A stretch of 64,000 nt of DNA from Omphiscola glabra (lineage: Eukaryota; Mollusca; Gastropoda; Lymnaeidae): assembly GCA_964017045.1 (NCBI GenBank), contig OZ024794.1, positions 48,053,013-48,117,012 on the forward strand. The letters are read 5' to 3'. The position numbers and the translations under genes are program-made. Below the pieces are notes generated by a model that ran no database searches, was not told the DNA's origin, and worked only from the letters and a program-made list of their open reading frames with translations. Within the stretch, counting starts at the first letter, position 1. Each line of letters begins with the position of its first letter. Positions 37,532-49,624 of this stretch are shown here, piece after piece.

Positions 37532-38900
37532 ATGAACTGTTACAAAGATGTATTAATAACAGTCTCTTAACTTGATTATTTAAATACTTCCATTGTATTC
37601 AAGTATGTCTATACCATTTCCTACTAATGTTAACAAATTTTTATTAATTTAATTAAAATGATTATTCTCTAACTCTAATCCTTAGATAATAACTCCTACC
37701 AGATTTTTTTGATGATAAATTAAATTTATCATATTGCAATTGTGCACTTGGTGATATTGCACAAATTAATGAATTTGGTAGTATATATTTAAAAGTGACA
37801 AAATGTCATCAATTGCTTTTGCAAGTGTTATTTCCTGGTGAGTACGTGAGTAGTAATCATTGTCATAGTGTCTTTTAAATTTTTTTTATCCGCACATATG
37901 GCCATGAAATAGCACCTACTAGGACAAAGATACTGAGGGATTTTACACACAACACCCCCTCCCCCCCTTTTATCTTAAGTGTTTGTCTTCTATACATTTT
38001 AAGTCGCATACAGAATCTAGCCCCCCCCCCCCCCCACCCTCATCTTTCTTTAAGTTTAAGGTCTTTCTAGCTTATTTAATCTGATTTGAATCATTATCAA
38101 ATACAATTTATTTTTACAATGAAAACATGTGTAATCTCTTAAAATAATCAGATAAATGTTTTTCATGTTTTTTCCTCTCCTGTTATGTTCTCTTCCACTT
38201 TTTTCTCTATCAGTTAAAAAAAATTTTTAAACAAAAAAAACTCCTTTCTTTTGTTTTTCCATCTCTAGCTTTTTAACCTTAAAATATTATGTCCAAACTT
38301 TGAATAATTAAGATTTGGTTTGTTAGTTACATATAGGAAATGGTATGAGTATATTATCAGATTCAACTGCATACATTTATAATAAAAATCAACAGAGTTG
38401 TGTTGGTTATGCTGAATATGCAGATAACAATTACATCAGTATATACATTTTTCATGTTTTGATTTGTGACTAAATGAATTGTTTGACTGCCTAAGGGAGA
38501 CAATTTGTTGAGTGTCTATGTACAAAGAATTCATGCTGGAAAAGATAATACTTGAAGTTCCAATTACCAGATTACAATTCTATGTCAATAATTATTTTTG
38601 GCATTCATGGTAGCTTTTTTTGTGTTATAGAAGTTTACATTAAACTTCATTTCAAGCATATCTAAACACTGTAAATAAAATATGTGAACAGGAGGTTTAA
38701 GAGAGTATATCAATATTATTTTAGTGCTTAAATTAACATAAATTTATGCAAATTTTACTGGTAGTAAAGAAAATGCTTTGAACTAACATTGTGGAGTTTT
38801 AGTTATCTTAGTTAGATTTGCTGAATTTTATTTTGACATCTTTGATCCAGTTTGCTGATTCCCAATGAATTTTCAACAATGATAAAAGTTTGTGAGTTGG
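37532..38900. other. Spacer upstream of the RING gene
   Basis: AT-rich with two poly-C tracts (37960-37975 and 38015-38035). No TATA box or upstream exon of the RING gene could be identified with confidence. Confidence 0.4.
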
Positions 38901-40739
38901 ATGGAGGTTGAACGTGTTCCTTTCAACGTCTCACTGCCACTTCTGGGTGTGGGGGCTTTCACTCTTTTGCTCAGTTTCTGCTTTTGCTGCTATCTATGGA
39001 GGTAAGACACTAATAAAGGCACACACAGTTGCAGAAAAAGACATTTTTAAAAATCTTTTTAATCTCATAAAATCTCATTAATAAATTTTAATTTTTTTTT
39101 AATTCTCCCGTATTTGTTCCATTTTTCTTAAGTCAAAAAATTATCAGAACTTGCCATGATAAATTAAAATATCTTTTTTTTTATTACTTTCTTTTGATTA
39201 TCATAATTTTTTTAGTAATAATAATTGGAACTTACTATGATATTTTGTTACTGGCTTTTGATTAGAATAATATCGTATTTCTTTTTGGTAGCTCTTAAGT
39301 CTTAAGTTTTTGAACTTTGTTGCAATTATTTTGTGTTGTATCTAGAATTAAATTCATTATTTTTAAATTGTAATTGTAGGTGAACTAAAATTTAAAGCCT
39401 GAAATATAAAATAATTTGTCAATTATTTTCTGATCAGATTAAAAAAGAATGGTCAGCGTGATGAACAAGGTTATGTTACAGTGAGTTGTTTATATACCTT
39501 GCTTTAGACTTCACTCATTAAGATTAACTTATAGAAAGTAAGCATAATTAAAATAAACACATTACTTTATAGCTGACTCTTAAATAATGCTTCATTGATG
39601 GTTGAAATATATATTATAGGGAATTCTCTTTCTTCTGCAGAGGAAGTTTACTGTAAAGGATAAACGGCAACAAAACGATGTGAGTTGCTTATGATTGAAT
39701 TACACTTGTTTGTATTTGAAAAAAAATTCTTTTGTAGGTATGTATGACTTGAGAAGGTACAGTTATTGGGATGTTTCCATAGGTGGTTCGGTGTACAAGT
39801 CTTATGATTACAGCTGTTGCTCATTGATTAGAGGCATGGATTGGACTGTAGGATTCTCAATTATAATAAAAATTACACACCATATAGAAGGGGGTGTTAC
39901 AAGACTGGGCTTTTATCACATTAGCAATAAAGGTAATCTGCAACTCCTCTGGTCAGGAGAAACTTCAGGAAACCTAGCCCTGTTAGTGAGTAATAAGAGG
40001 GTAGACTTTCTTGGTCTGACACTTTGAAGCAGCTGGCTCACTGCCTGCTGTTTACTTCTGGAATAGAGTTGATTTGATACTAAATATAATGTAATCATAA
40101 TTAATGAAACAATTCAAGGTACAAAGCAGCTTGAAGTAATTCAATAAAATGATCAACTTTGAGACTTGATTTATTTTTTACAGATTTGTCCAGTATGTCT
40201 TGAAGAGTTCACTACAGGGGAGAAAATAGCTGTCTGTGCTTGTCGACATGGATTCCATTCCAAGTAAATAATCATCATTTTGAGATTTTGTACCGTATTT
40301 CAAAAATTAGTTTTAAAAAAATGATTTAAAAAAATGTTAGCGATGAAATTCTGACAAATACTTTTTGAATGGGAAAAATCATTCAGAAATTTAATATAAC
40401 TCAAAATATAGATTTATCTGTAACTCAGGGAAGTATGGCTTATAAAAATACTGTCTAAAATTTACTACTAGATTTCCCTCAAAGTTTACCGATTGCTTAG
40501 CAATCAATAACTTGTGGCTGTTAATAAACTTTTAAACAGAACATTTGTAAAAAAAAGTTATATTAAATAATTCTATATTGCATGGGTCCATAACAATACT
40601 GCCTCAACATCTTTTCTCCAGGTGCTTACTTCAGTGGCTGGAGCATAAGAACAACTGCCCCATGTGCAAGGCACCAGTTCGTAACCCTGTTGGGGAAACA
40701 ACTGGTTTGATTCGGCCTACATCATTATCATCAGTTTGA
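38901..40739 (+). CDS. RNF24/RNF122-like membrane RING-H2 E3 ligase
   Basis: Exons 38901-39001, 39438-39480, 39641-39679, 40184-40263 and 40622-40739 (TGA) join in phase to 126 residues. The start ATG opens MEVERVPFNVSLPLLG. Residues about 10-33 form one hydrophobic segment ending in FCFCCYLWR, closely like the single membrane span of RNF24 and RNF122 (consensus LSLxFCCYxxR). A short basic linker leads to a RING-H2 at about 62-103: ICPVCLEEF, VCACRHGFHSKCLLQWLE and CPMC. All eight zinc ligands (C3H2C3) are present. By family it should be a membrane-anchored E3 ubiquitin ligase with a cytosolic RING. The N-terminus is shorter than in the vertebrate paralogues. No neighbour gives functional context. 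Confidence 0.88.
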
Positions 40740-42820
40740 TTTTCATTGTTGTCAAAAGGACACCATACTCAATTTATCAATAGTCCTTATGCAATGCCCA
40801 AATTAAATTTTTAAGATTGCTTCTATTCCTATTACTTTAATTCATGCTTTCTGTAACGATAAATGAAGATAATTTTTTTCCGCATTTTTATTTTAAAATA
40901 AGCTTTATAAGAAGTCATTATACCCTTGTTTTGGGTGACTAGATCATTATAAAACAAAAAAAAATTAAGAAATTTCAAATACTTTCTAATTGTTACAGAC
41001 AGAAGTTAATATTTTAAATTACAATCCCCTCCTCTTTATGAAAAAGGATGATATTTATACTTTATTAACAAAGGGATGCAAAAATCAAAACAAATTAGCT
41101 TGGTTAAGATGCTGTCACTGTCATGTTAAATCTGGTCTAAAGAACTTAAATGATGGCATCCCATCTGTAAATATAATATATAGGCTACCCAGAGGGAAAA
41201 AAAAAGTACAGGGTGCCAAACATAAATAGAGTCCCTACTTGTACAGAATTGTCTTAAAGGGTTCTAAGCACTTGAATGAGTTAAATATTGGGTATGTCTA
41301 TGGGGTAGATTGCCCTCCCACTTTTTTTCACAGTCTGTTGTTTCTAAACTTAGATTTCAGTAAGTTGAGTTGGGCTAATTAAAACAAACCCAATTAGCTC
41401 ATTAAAAAAAATTTGTATACTTTCAATCTGAACAATGTCTTTCCTTTCAGTTCATGGTTTTGTCATCAAATCCATGTTTACATAGCCTAGTCCAGTGTTT
41501 CCCAAACTTTTAAGTTTTGCAGACCGATGACTTGCAGACTGGTGCCAGTCCGCGACCACCACTTTGGGAAGCACTGGCCAGTCAACGGCTGCTACCAATG
41601 AGCCAAAGCGGTTCAACCTCAAAAGAGGTCGTACCCCATGGTTACTGGATGAGTATTAGTTAGAGTGAATGAAAATAATTCTACTTCTTGAAAAACATTA
41701 GAGAAACTTTAAAACACCATGACGCTAAAATAATTTATAAAACAACTTAATTTTTTATTTTTGTTCCAGTCTTAAAAATATTTACACATTTAAGACAACT
41801 TATATTGATTTTAAATCATGATGTCTTCTACTAATGGCATTCCCACATTTTAATCACAACTCAGAAACAACTCTTTAATAATTAATAGTAACTATTTAAA
41901 TTATCGGCATCTTAAAAATGTTAAAATCATTATCACAAATTGCACTAACTTAAAATGAAAGAAATTAATTTTTTTATCGGATCATTTTAGTGTGTGTTGT
42001 ATTAATATTTTTAAGCCACAATTTGGAAAAATCAATTTTTTATGGGTTAACAGTTTATGGAATAATGCATTTTGTTATTAAGTCGAACTTAGATCTTAGG
42101 TTTAAAACTGTTTTTATTTGTTTTTTTATTTAAGTTCAATCCAAATTTTATTTTGCTTTATTTTATATGAATTTCTTATAAATGTAATGATGTATACACC
42201 TTCTTGTGTAGAACTGTTTGAGGATAGATCTTTTTCTAGGCTGCCCCTTTGATTGATGTTGAAGAGTTACAAAAAAGTGTAAAATTAATTTAACCTCTCC
42301 TATACACTTTACATCTTTTGATGATGTTGAAATTCATATTTCAAAATTGATCCAATGTGATTGATACTGAACATCATTTTTTAACAGTGGGCTGATCTGT
42401 ATTCCTCTTTGGCATCTTGCCTTAAAATGAGTTTGTAAATTTAAAAATATGTATATGTACATTTTTCTCTGACCGTATTTTAAATGAGATTAGTTTTTAA
42501 AATTGTAAACTTAAATGTTATTGTTTCTTCAAGCGTGCAATCTTTAAAAGAATGATTGTTTATTTTAAAAAACAAAAGAAAGCTATATGGATTTTAATAA
42601 AAAATGTAAAGAAAAAATTGTAACATTCATTTTTACTTACTAATTTTAACTTAATTTAATATCTGCTCTGATGAATTTTAAAGACTGTAATAATGTTTTA
42701 TCTTTAAACTTTTCAAAAATTGTGTGAAAGCACTTCATTTGTAGGACCAGGTACACAACATAAGTCAAGTAAAAATTAGCAGGGCTGACAATAAGAAATA
42801 GTTAAACCAAAAATAAATTG
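40740..42820. other. RING-gene 3' region and AT-rich spacer
   Basis: Likely 3' UTR, then spacer. AATAAA occurs at about 42596, but several other A-rich signals exist, so the transcript end is not fixed. Holds the hAT MITE at 41493. Confidence 0.35.
41493..41576. mobile_element. 84-bp hAT MITE
   Basis: CAGTGTTTCCCAAACTTTTA on the left and CCACTTTGGGAAGCACTG on the right are inverted termini of hAT type. Flanks GCCTAGTC and GCCAGTCA match only partly. Confidence 0.55.
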
Positions 42821-42822
42821 TT

Positions 42823-42991
42823 AGGGTCGGTTCACATGATCAAATTTTCCTTTAAGCATTCGATACAATTCGTGTATGAAGCCTTGTCACAACTTTCAAA
42901 TTACTATTTGATCAAATTCCCCAAAAAAGAAACCACACAGAAAATAGTGCGTTCATACGACAATTTGACACAAAATTTGATTGTGTGAACT
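42823..42991. mobile_element. MITE with 20-bp inverted termini
   Basis: GGTTCACATGATCAAATTTT near the left end faces AAAATTTGATTGTGTGAAC near the right end. The superfamily is unclear; a TTA/TAA-type flank (PIF/Harbinger) is possible. Confidence 0.5.
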
Positions 42992-44070
42992 GATGCTTAG
43001 GCTAAACATATAGCCATATGGGCTAATATGCCTAAATTGTTATCTACATCATTCGAAATGGCTCAGTTCTGTTTAGAATTAATTTCTGGATAAATCAAAA
43101 TTGTGATTGTTCATTCCAAAAATGTATGTGACTCTCCTGTTCGTAAAAGGATTTGATACGTGTTGCGAAGGCTCTGATTAATACGACTCTACAGAACTTC
43201 AAATATATTGTCTTTTTTATAAACACATCAATTAATGCATCAACTGCACCATGCATTTTGAACCTTCATTTATAATAAGTATGATTATTGTGAATATATT
43301 TTGTTCTTCTTTCTTTTTGACGACAGCTGGGAATTGTTGAAGTGCTCATTGTTTGTTGTAATGCATGTCCGTCATGTCCCTTATTGGAAAGTCGCTTGTT
43401 ATATTGAACTATTTACTCTGCCATGCCACTTTCTGGGCGAAAATTATTTGTAATTGTTATCTTTGGTGTTGCTAAAGAGCTCAATCCAATATGGATCATT
43501 TTTTATAAATTCTGCTAACAGATAATGGGCATTCTGATTACATTTGCTAATCTGCAATTTCATGACAAAGTTATTTATACAAATAATGCTTCACTGTACC
43601 GTTTTTGAAAAAGGTGCAGCATTCATTTTTATGCGAGTAGCTAAAAAACTTTGCAGTATGGAATCATTTATATACCGTACCTAATTTAAAATATTTAAAT
43701 TCTTTTAACCTATATTCTTAGGTGATTTACAGTAAATAAGGCACTACTGATGCATTAATGACCAGAGTAAAAATATCTCATATATATTTACATTATAGAA
43801 AAAGAGTGAATTTAGTTTAATTATTTAAATGATCAAATAAAACTTCAGTGTGTCTGCCCCAGTCTTGGATTAAATGAGGTCACCGTATTTACTGTATCTT
43901 GTACTCATGGCATGGCATGACTGATTGTACAGTGAATTAAATTGTTTTCGTCATTTTTGCCGGTTGATGTTTTTAAAATGTATCTGTCTGAATATCGTCC
44001 ACACAACATCTGTTGCAAGGCTCTTGTTGTACAAAAAGTATGCCTACTTAAAACAACACTCGCACTTCAT
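42992..44070. other. AT-rich intergenic spacer
   Basis: No exon, repeat array or transposon terminus recognised. Confidence 0.5.
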
Positions 44071-44074
44071 AATG

Positions 44075-44690
44075 GGGGGGGGGGGGTCAGATGAGTCCCA
44101 GCATTAAGGGGGGGGGGGGTCAGATGTGTCCCAGCATTAAGGGGGGGGGGGTCAGATGTGTCCCAGCATTAAGGGGGGGGTCAGATGTGTCCCAGCATTA
44201 AGGGGGGGGTCAGATGTGTCCCAGCATTAAGGGGGGGGTCAGATGTGTCCCAGCATTAAGGGGGGGGTCAGATGTGTCCCAGCATTAAGGGGGGGGGTCA
44301 GATGTGTCCCAGCATTAAGGGGGGGGGTCAGATGTGTCCCAGCATTAAGGGGGGGGGGTCAGATGTGTCCCAGCATTAAGGGGGGGGGGTCAGATGTGTC
44401 CCAGCATTAAGGGGGGGGATCAGATGTGTCCCAGCATTAAGGGGGGGGTCAGATGTGTCCCAGCATTAAGGGGGGGGATCAGATGTGTCCCAGCATTAAG
44501 GGGGGGGGATCAGATGTGTCCCAGCATTAAGGGGGGGGGGTCAGATGTGTCCCAGCATTAAGGGGGGGGGATCAGATGTGTCCCAGCATTAAGGGGGGGG
44601 ATCAGATGTGTCCCAGCATTAAGGGGGGGGGGTCAGATGTGTCCCAGCATTAAGGGGGGGGGGGGTCAGATGTGTCCCAGCATTAAGAAG
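44075..44690. repeat. About 30-bp minisatellite with variable G runs
   Basis: About 20 tandem copies of GTCAGATGTGTCCCAGCATTAA followed by 7-13 G. Unit cores are nearly invariant, and differences lie in the G-run length and an occasional A before TCAG. It could form G-quadruplexes. Confidence 0.9.
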
Positions 44691-44699
44691 CTTAATTGA

Positions 44700-45530
44700 T
44701 TCGGTTTTTATGTTATATTTTCACCACTTGTGGGTACAGTCAGGGCTTTGTGAAGGGGGCGCACACACCCTGGGCGCCAACATCATTCATGGGGGATGGG
44801 GGGGGGGTTCAGTATCATCTTTAGATAGGACTTGAATAGCGTATAAAAATGATAAAATTCCTCGTAACATCACAAGGACATGGATTGGCGAAACTGTCGG
44901 TGTACTGCTCCGCCCCTCTTATGTAATGTAATTTATTCTAGATAACGAGGGGAGGCAATTTCAGGCTTCGCTTTGGGCGCCTCTGGGTAAAGTGTAACAT
45001 GTTTTTGTAGTAGGTGGGGCTTAGACATGGCTAAATATTTTGAAAGTTCCCCCCCTTTTTTTTTTTTTGCCACACTAATAAAGGTTGAGAACCACTGCAT
45101 GGTAAACTGTGGTCTTCAAAAGACGGACATGCTATCTTTACTTAATAATATTAATATAACTGCTTCAAACGGTTCAAAAAAAAAAAAAAGAAAAAAAGAT
45201 TCGCATTGTCTCATTTAAAGAATCATTTCTGATCAATTATTACCTATCTGTGCCTTCATAACATTTAATTTTTTGAAATTGCAGGGGATGAAAATATCTG
45301 AGATAAACACAAATACGTGTACGAATACCTGGTACATGGTTTTTTTTGATATCATGAAATTTAAATTAAATCATGGCTAAGGCTAAGAAATATGCTATTT
45401 ACTTGGAAATTAGTCAAGTGTAACAACATGCATAACACATTAAAGAAATATGTTATTCACTTGGAAATTAATAAAGTGTAACAACATACATAACACATTA
45501 TTCAAGTCTCAATAATTATTATTTTTTTTT
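44700..45530. other. Repeat-rich spacer with transposon ends
   Basis: AAAGGTTGAGAACCACTG at 45080-45097 is a hAT right terminus of SPIN type, but no partner left end was found. A GGGCGC-rich block at 44740-44990 may be another MITE. Two near copies of about 65 bp (AAATATGTTATTCACTTGGAAATTA type) lie at 45386-45500. Confidence 0.4.
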
Positions 45531-45535
45531 AAATC

Positions 45536-45930
45536 CTTTCCCTTAACTTCGCTATTGTGTGTTTAGGGCAAAAATCTGCGGACGGCTAAACTACCCGATT
45601 CCCGTCAACCTATCGAGCTGAAACTTTGCACATAGACTCGGTGCCGATGACAACACATACTATAAAACTTTCAACCACAACCCCCAAAAATTAGTTTTTC
45701 CAGTTTTTCAAAGGGAAGATGAAGGACATATGATGCCACTGATGTCGCGAAATAAAATTCCCGATAACTGCGCTAAACGATATTCTCTCTTTTTTTTTAA
45801 AAAATATCGCTAAAGCGTTTGGTGCGTAATATTTTCGTTTGTTTTTCTTAAATAGTTCGTGAAATAAATCTGCGGTGTTAAAGCGGACGGGATTTTAGAA
45901 TATTAATAAAAAATAATCAAAAAACGCATA
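45536..45930 (+). repeat. Dispersed repeat family R1, copy 1
   Basis: Shares TTAACTTCGC, TCTGCGGACGGCTAA, GAGCTGAAACTTTGCACATA and GTGAAATAAATCTGCG blocks with 51830-52270 (reverse), 55960-56300 (reverse) and 61085-61300. Confidence 0.6.
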
Positions 45931-46208
45931 TAAAGGATTTGTACAAAAAAAACCAACTTTTTGTTTTTAAGGTTTGCTTAATTATATTACTATTGATGAT
46001 GTCATTTAATCCCTGACTGCTTTTCAACTATTTTAAGAGAATACACACATTGGTTGAGTTTAGGTTAGAATCAAGTCGCAATCATGGTTGACCCATGAAA
46101 CTATTTCATGTAACTGTTGGTCGGGTTTCAAATCAACACTCGAACTCGAAGGAAAACTAATTGTGTATGCTGTTGAGGTGTATATGTTACGGCGAAAGCC
46201 CAAAAATC

Positions 46209-46284
46209 GGTCAAGTGGGGAACCGACCGGCCAAATCGGGAACTGACCGGCCAAATCGGGAACTTAGGGGCCAAATCGGGATAT
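46209..46284. repeat. 23-bp tandem repeat (GACCGGCCAAATCGGGAACT)
   Basis: Three copies next to the left terminus of the inverted-repeat element; a related motif recurs inverted near 48070-48140. Confidence 0.7.
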
Positions 46285-46429
46285 GGCCAATATCGCCTCC
46301 CATTAACCAGCCAATGTCCCAGCTTTTCTTGATTTCGGGATTCGGCCAGCCAGTTTGCGAAATAGCATGGGGCGATCGGCCAACGTCGGAAGAAAAGGGT
46401 CATGAGCATATTTTGGGTGTTTGTAATGA

Positions 46430-47300
46430 TAATCACATTATATTGATGATTATTCATACGTCACTGCACACTTTTTATGTCACGCCCATGAATTATATTA
46501 AATATTCTTATGTCCCAAACACTTTTAAACTGAATATTTTTTTTACACCATATTTAAATTGAGACATTTCATTTTCCGAAAAGAAACTATTGCGCACCAA
46601 ACGCAGATGCGTTATTTAAAATAAATATCATTTAGCGTAGTTATCGGGAATTATATTTTGTGCGCTATTGAACTCATTATTGAACCATACTTTCTTTCTA
46701 ACATTTAGAATTATTTGTAATATACTCTCAATATCTAATACGCTGAATAGGAAGCAGACAGCTTTTTAGGAAGCAGTCCACGAGTGACACCAGAAGCGTA
46801 ATATATAATAACTAGATATAGCCCACCAAACATTGGCGGCAGCAATGCAAAACTTCCAATCTACTAAAGTTACTTGACAAAACATAAAACATGAACTCAG
46901 GTAACGCACATTTAAGAATTCCAAATTTTGCTACACCCTTTCCCACATGATACTTCACTGCACACTTTTTATTTTACGCACATGAACTATATTAAATATT
47001 TTGATGTCCCAACCACTTTTAAAGAGAATATTTTTTACACCTACTTAAATTGAGATAATTTCATTTTCCGAAAATATACACGCGCCAAACACTGTTGCGT
47101 CAGATAAAAAAAAATCATTTAACGTAGTTATCGGGAAATATATTTTGCACGCTATTGAACTCATTATTGAAACATACTTTCTTTCAAACATATAGAATTA
47201 TTTATAATATACTCTCAAACCCAAATTTGCTGATTAGAAAGGAACCGGAAATGGAAGCAGTAAATTAGGAAGCCATCCACGAGTGATACCAGAAGCGTAA
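46430..47300 (+). repeat. Tandem pair of about 350-bp repeat blocks
   Basis: 46440-46815 and 46955-47300 are diverged copies sharing CACTGCACACTTTTTAT, ATTTCATTTTCCG, CGTAGTTATCGGGAA and CCAGAAGCGTAATATATA. Related to 3857-4360. Confidence 0.7.
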
Positions 47301-47635
47301 TATATATAAAAGATAAAAGAGATTATCAATCTCTATCATCACTTGTTAAAACAAGATGAACTTTTATGACATTTCGAATTACACAGCAGTTTGTTATTTT
47401 TACATATGCAGCGATTTGTTGAGCATTTGCATCGAGTATAGCCTTGGCCGCCGGTCAGTGATTCTGAAGGTGCGACGGTTCGTAGTGATTTTTCTTCTGT
47501 GCCCACGGATGCCAATGTGAGCAGTTTCTCGCGTAGAATGGAGAACTCACTTCTGGAATACAGTTGTTTGAGACACCATGTTCTGTTCCTAGCTTGTAGA
47601 AAGCACCCTCGACGTTCATGGCAACTGTAAGGACG

Positions 47636-47861
47636 CTTCGTGGATCACCGCGACCTCTGTCAACATCTGGACACTTCGTGGATCACCGCGACCTCTGTCA
47701 ACATCTGGACACTACGTGGATCACCGCGACCTCTGTCAACACCTGGACACTACGTGAATCACCGCGACTTCTGTCAACAACTGGACACTACGTGGATCAC
47801 TGCGACCTCTGTCAACATCTGGACACTACGTGGATCACCGCGACCTCTGTCAACATCTGGT
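47636..47861. repeat. 38-bp minisatellite, six copies
   Basis: Unit begins TGGATCACCGCGACCTCTGT and repeats at exact 38-bp spacing (47641, 47679, 47717, 47755, 47793, 47831). The fourth copy has several changes. Overlapping open frames follow the repeat only. Confidence 0.9.
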
Positions 47862-47962
47862 ATACGGATGCGTACATTATCTCCAACTTTCTCTGGTGGC
47901 AATTTTGCATCTGACATTTTTAGCATCTCAGCATCACACCGGAAAACCAACAAATGTGCAGC

Positions 47963-48055
47963 GTACCGGACAGTCTTGCAACAGCACATCGAAGTACCGG
48001 ACAGTCTCGCATCAGCACATCGAAGTACCAGACACTCTTGCAACAGCACATCGAA
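47963..48055. repeat. 31-bp tandem repeat, three copies
   Basis: Unit GTACCGGACAGTCTTGCAAC plus AGCACATCGAA. Confidence 0.8.
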
Positions 48056-48169
48056 TATTGGCAAGGGATTTCCCGGCGGTTCGGGAAGTGGCCGGTCAAA
48101 GTAGCATTTCCACTTGCCATTTCCAATTCGGGAACTGGCCGAACTTCGGGCTTTTGGCCGTAACATCAT

Positions 48170-48935
48170 ATATCATATAATGTAGGCTTTTTTTAAAATT
48201 TCGAATAATATATTTGTCTTAATGTGTAACATATTGATTGGTGCAAAATTTTGTGTGTGCATACCGTCTTTTTTAAAGTTAAATTATTGGAGCTCAAGAG
48301 TACAAAATGTCAGGTATGTGGGAGGCCAAGAAGCAATGGATGACACGCTGAGGCGGAGGAATATTAATTGTGTTGTGATTAGTGGGTTTAGAACTAGTTG
48401 ACGCGACACGATATACATCACTCTTGTCATGTTTACTACTTTCAGCTACAAGAATAGCAATACAAAATACACATTTTTGTTAAAAAAGCGTGTATCATCT
48501 TTAATTTAAAAGAAAGCAAACATAAATAACGTGGTATATGATGTTCTGTTGTAGTCAACAACATCAACAGACTTACACACTTACAGGTACCGGTAAACAC
48601 ACAAGCAATCATGGTCATGGTTTCAGCCAATCGCTGGCGCTGTTCCTGACTCACATTAGATCCTGCTGCTCTCGTAACTTGACAAATGACTTCATTAAGT
48701 CCGTACATTATCATATTGCCAAATACTGTTTTCCCCCAAATTTCCTTAAAACATTTTAGGCCATATAGAATAGTATAATATAATTTCTAAATTATATGTT
48801 TAGAAGAATACACCTGTGACTAGTACATGCTTTGGAGTTGTACTTTTTTTTTTACACGAATGGTGAGCTACCATATTCTTGTTCAAAGAAATAAAATAAA
48901 CATATTCATTTATCGTAAACCAACAACACAAACTC
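48170..48935. other. Intergenic spacer
   Basis: No gene or repeat recognised; frames at 48442-48759 lack coding character. Confidence 0.4.
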
Positions 48936-48940
48936 ATGTG

Positions 48941-49075
48941 TCCAATATTGTCATGTGACAATTCTCTCGTACCTAATCACATACAATTAAACGTCCAATA
49001 TTGTCATGTGACAATTCTCTCGTACATAATCACATACAATTAAACGTCCAATATTTTCGATTGACAATTGTTTCG
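48941..49075. repeat. 53-bp tandem repeat with an internal palindrome
   Basis: Copies start at 48941, 48994 and 49047. Each complete copy contains the perfect palindrome ATTGTCATGTGACAAT; the third is partial and diverged. Confidence 0.8.
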
Positions 49076-49229
49076 CCCCTTATCACCCCTCCCCCAACAG
49101 ACATTAAATTTTAATACCTACGAAAAAATAAATATCCGAGATTTGAAGTTTGAAGGAGCGTTACTTTAAAAAAAGAGGAATCAACCATGACCTTCTTTCT
49201 TAACTAAGCTACTAAGAAGCAAAATCTCT

Positions 49230-49620
49230 CAAGTAGAACAAAGCAGGCCATAATAATATACAGCACTATCGTTGGAATAGTTGTCATTAAAAAAGCAGAG
49301 AACCTGCTCAATACATATGAGGGGAAAATCCTCAGGAAAATATACGGTCCGGTGATAGACAATGATGGTTGGAGAATTCCTACAAACTAAGAGAAATAGT
49401 TGCAACAATTAAAGAAGGCGGACTGCACTGGACAGGACACATTGAGAGGATGCCAGATTGTAGGGCAGCGAAAGTGATATACAGTCAGAAACATGTAGTG
49501 AAGGGCTTACACCAGCTGGTGGTCCGCGGATGGAGGCGGAAAGCCATGGATTAATCCAAATGGATGGATGCGGTGGAGCAGGACAGGCCCCTCCATAGGT
49601 AGTAGTACCACTGATGATGA
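49230..49620 (+). pseudogene. 3' fragment of a non-LTR retrotransposon
   Basis: GLHWTGHIERMPDCRAAKVI and a WRRKAMD-type end match the C-terminal tail of the element at 15340-16430, with frame breaks. Confidence 0.65.
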
Positions 49621-49624
49621 CTTC

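Larger units (their letters stand above)
46185..48165. mobile_element. 2-kb inverted-repeat element packed with minisatellites
   Basis: TGTTACGGCGAAAGCCC on the left and, reversed, TGTTACGGCCAAAAGCCC on the right are inverted termini. Inside are a 23-bp array, a duplicated 350-bp block, a 38-bp array and a 31-bp array. No clear target duplication or transposase, so the boundaries are tentative. Confidence 0.5.

Noticed and set aside
45080..45097. Second SPIN-like element
   Set aside because: Only one terminus (AAAGGTTGAGAACCACTG) is visible, with no partner end or matching duplication.
47618..48180. Several overlapping frames on both strands
   Set aside because: They follow the 38-bp and 31-bp repeats and fragments of a transposon.
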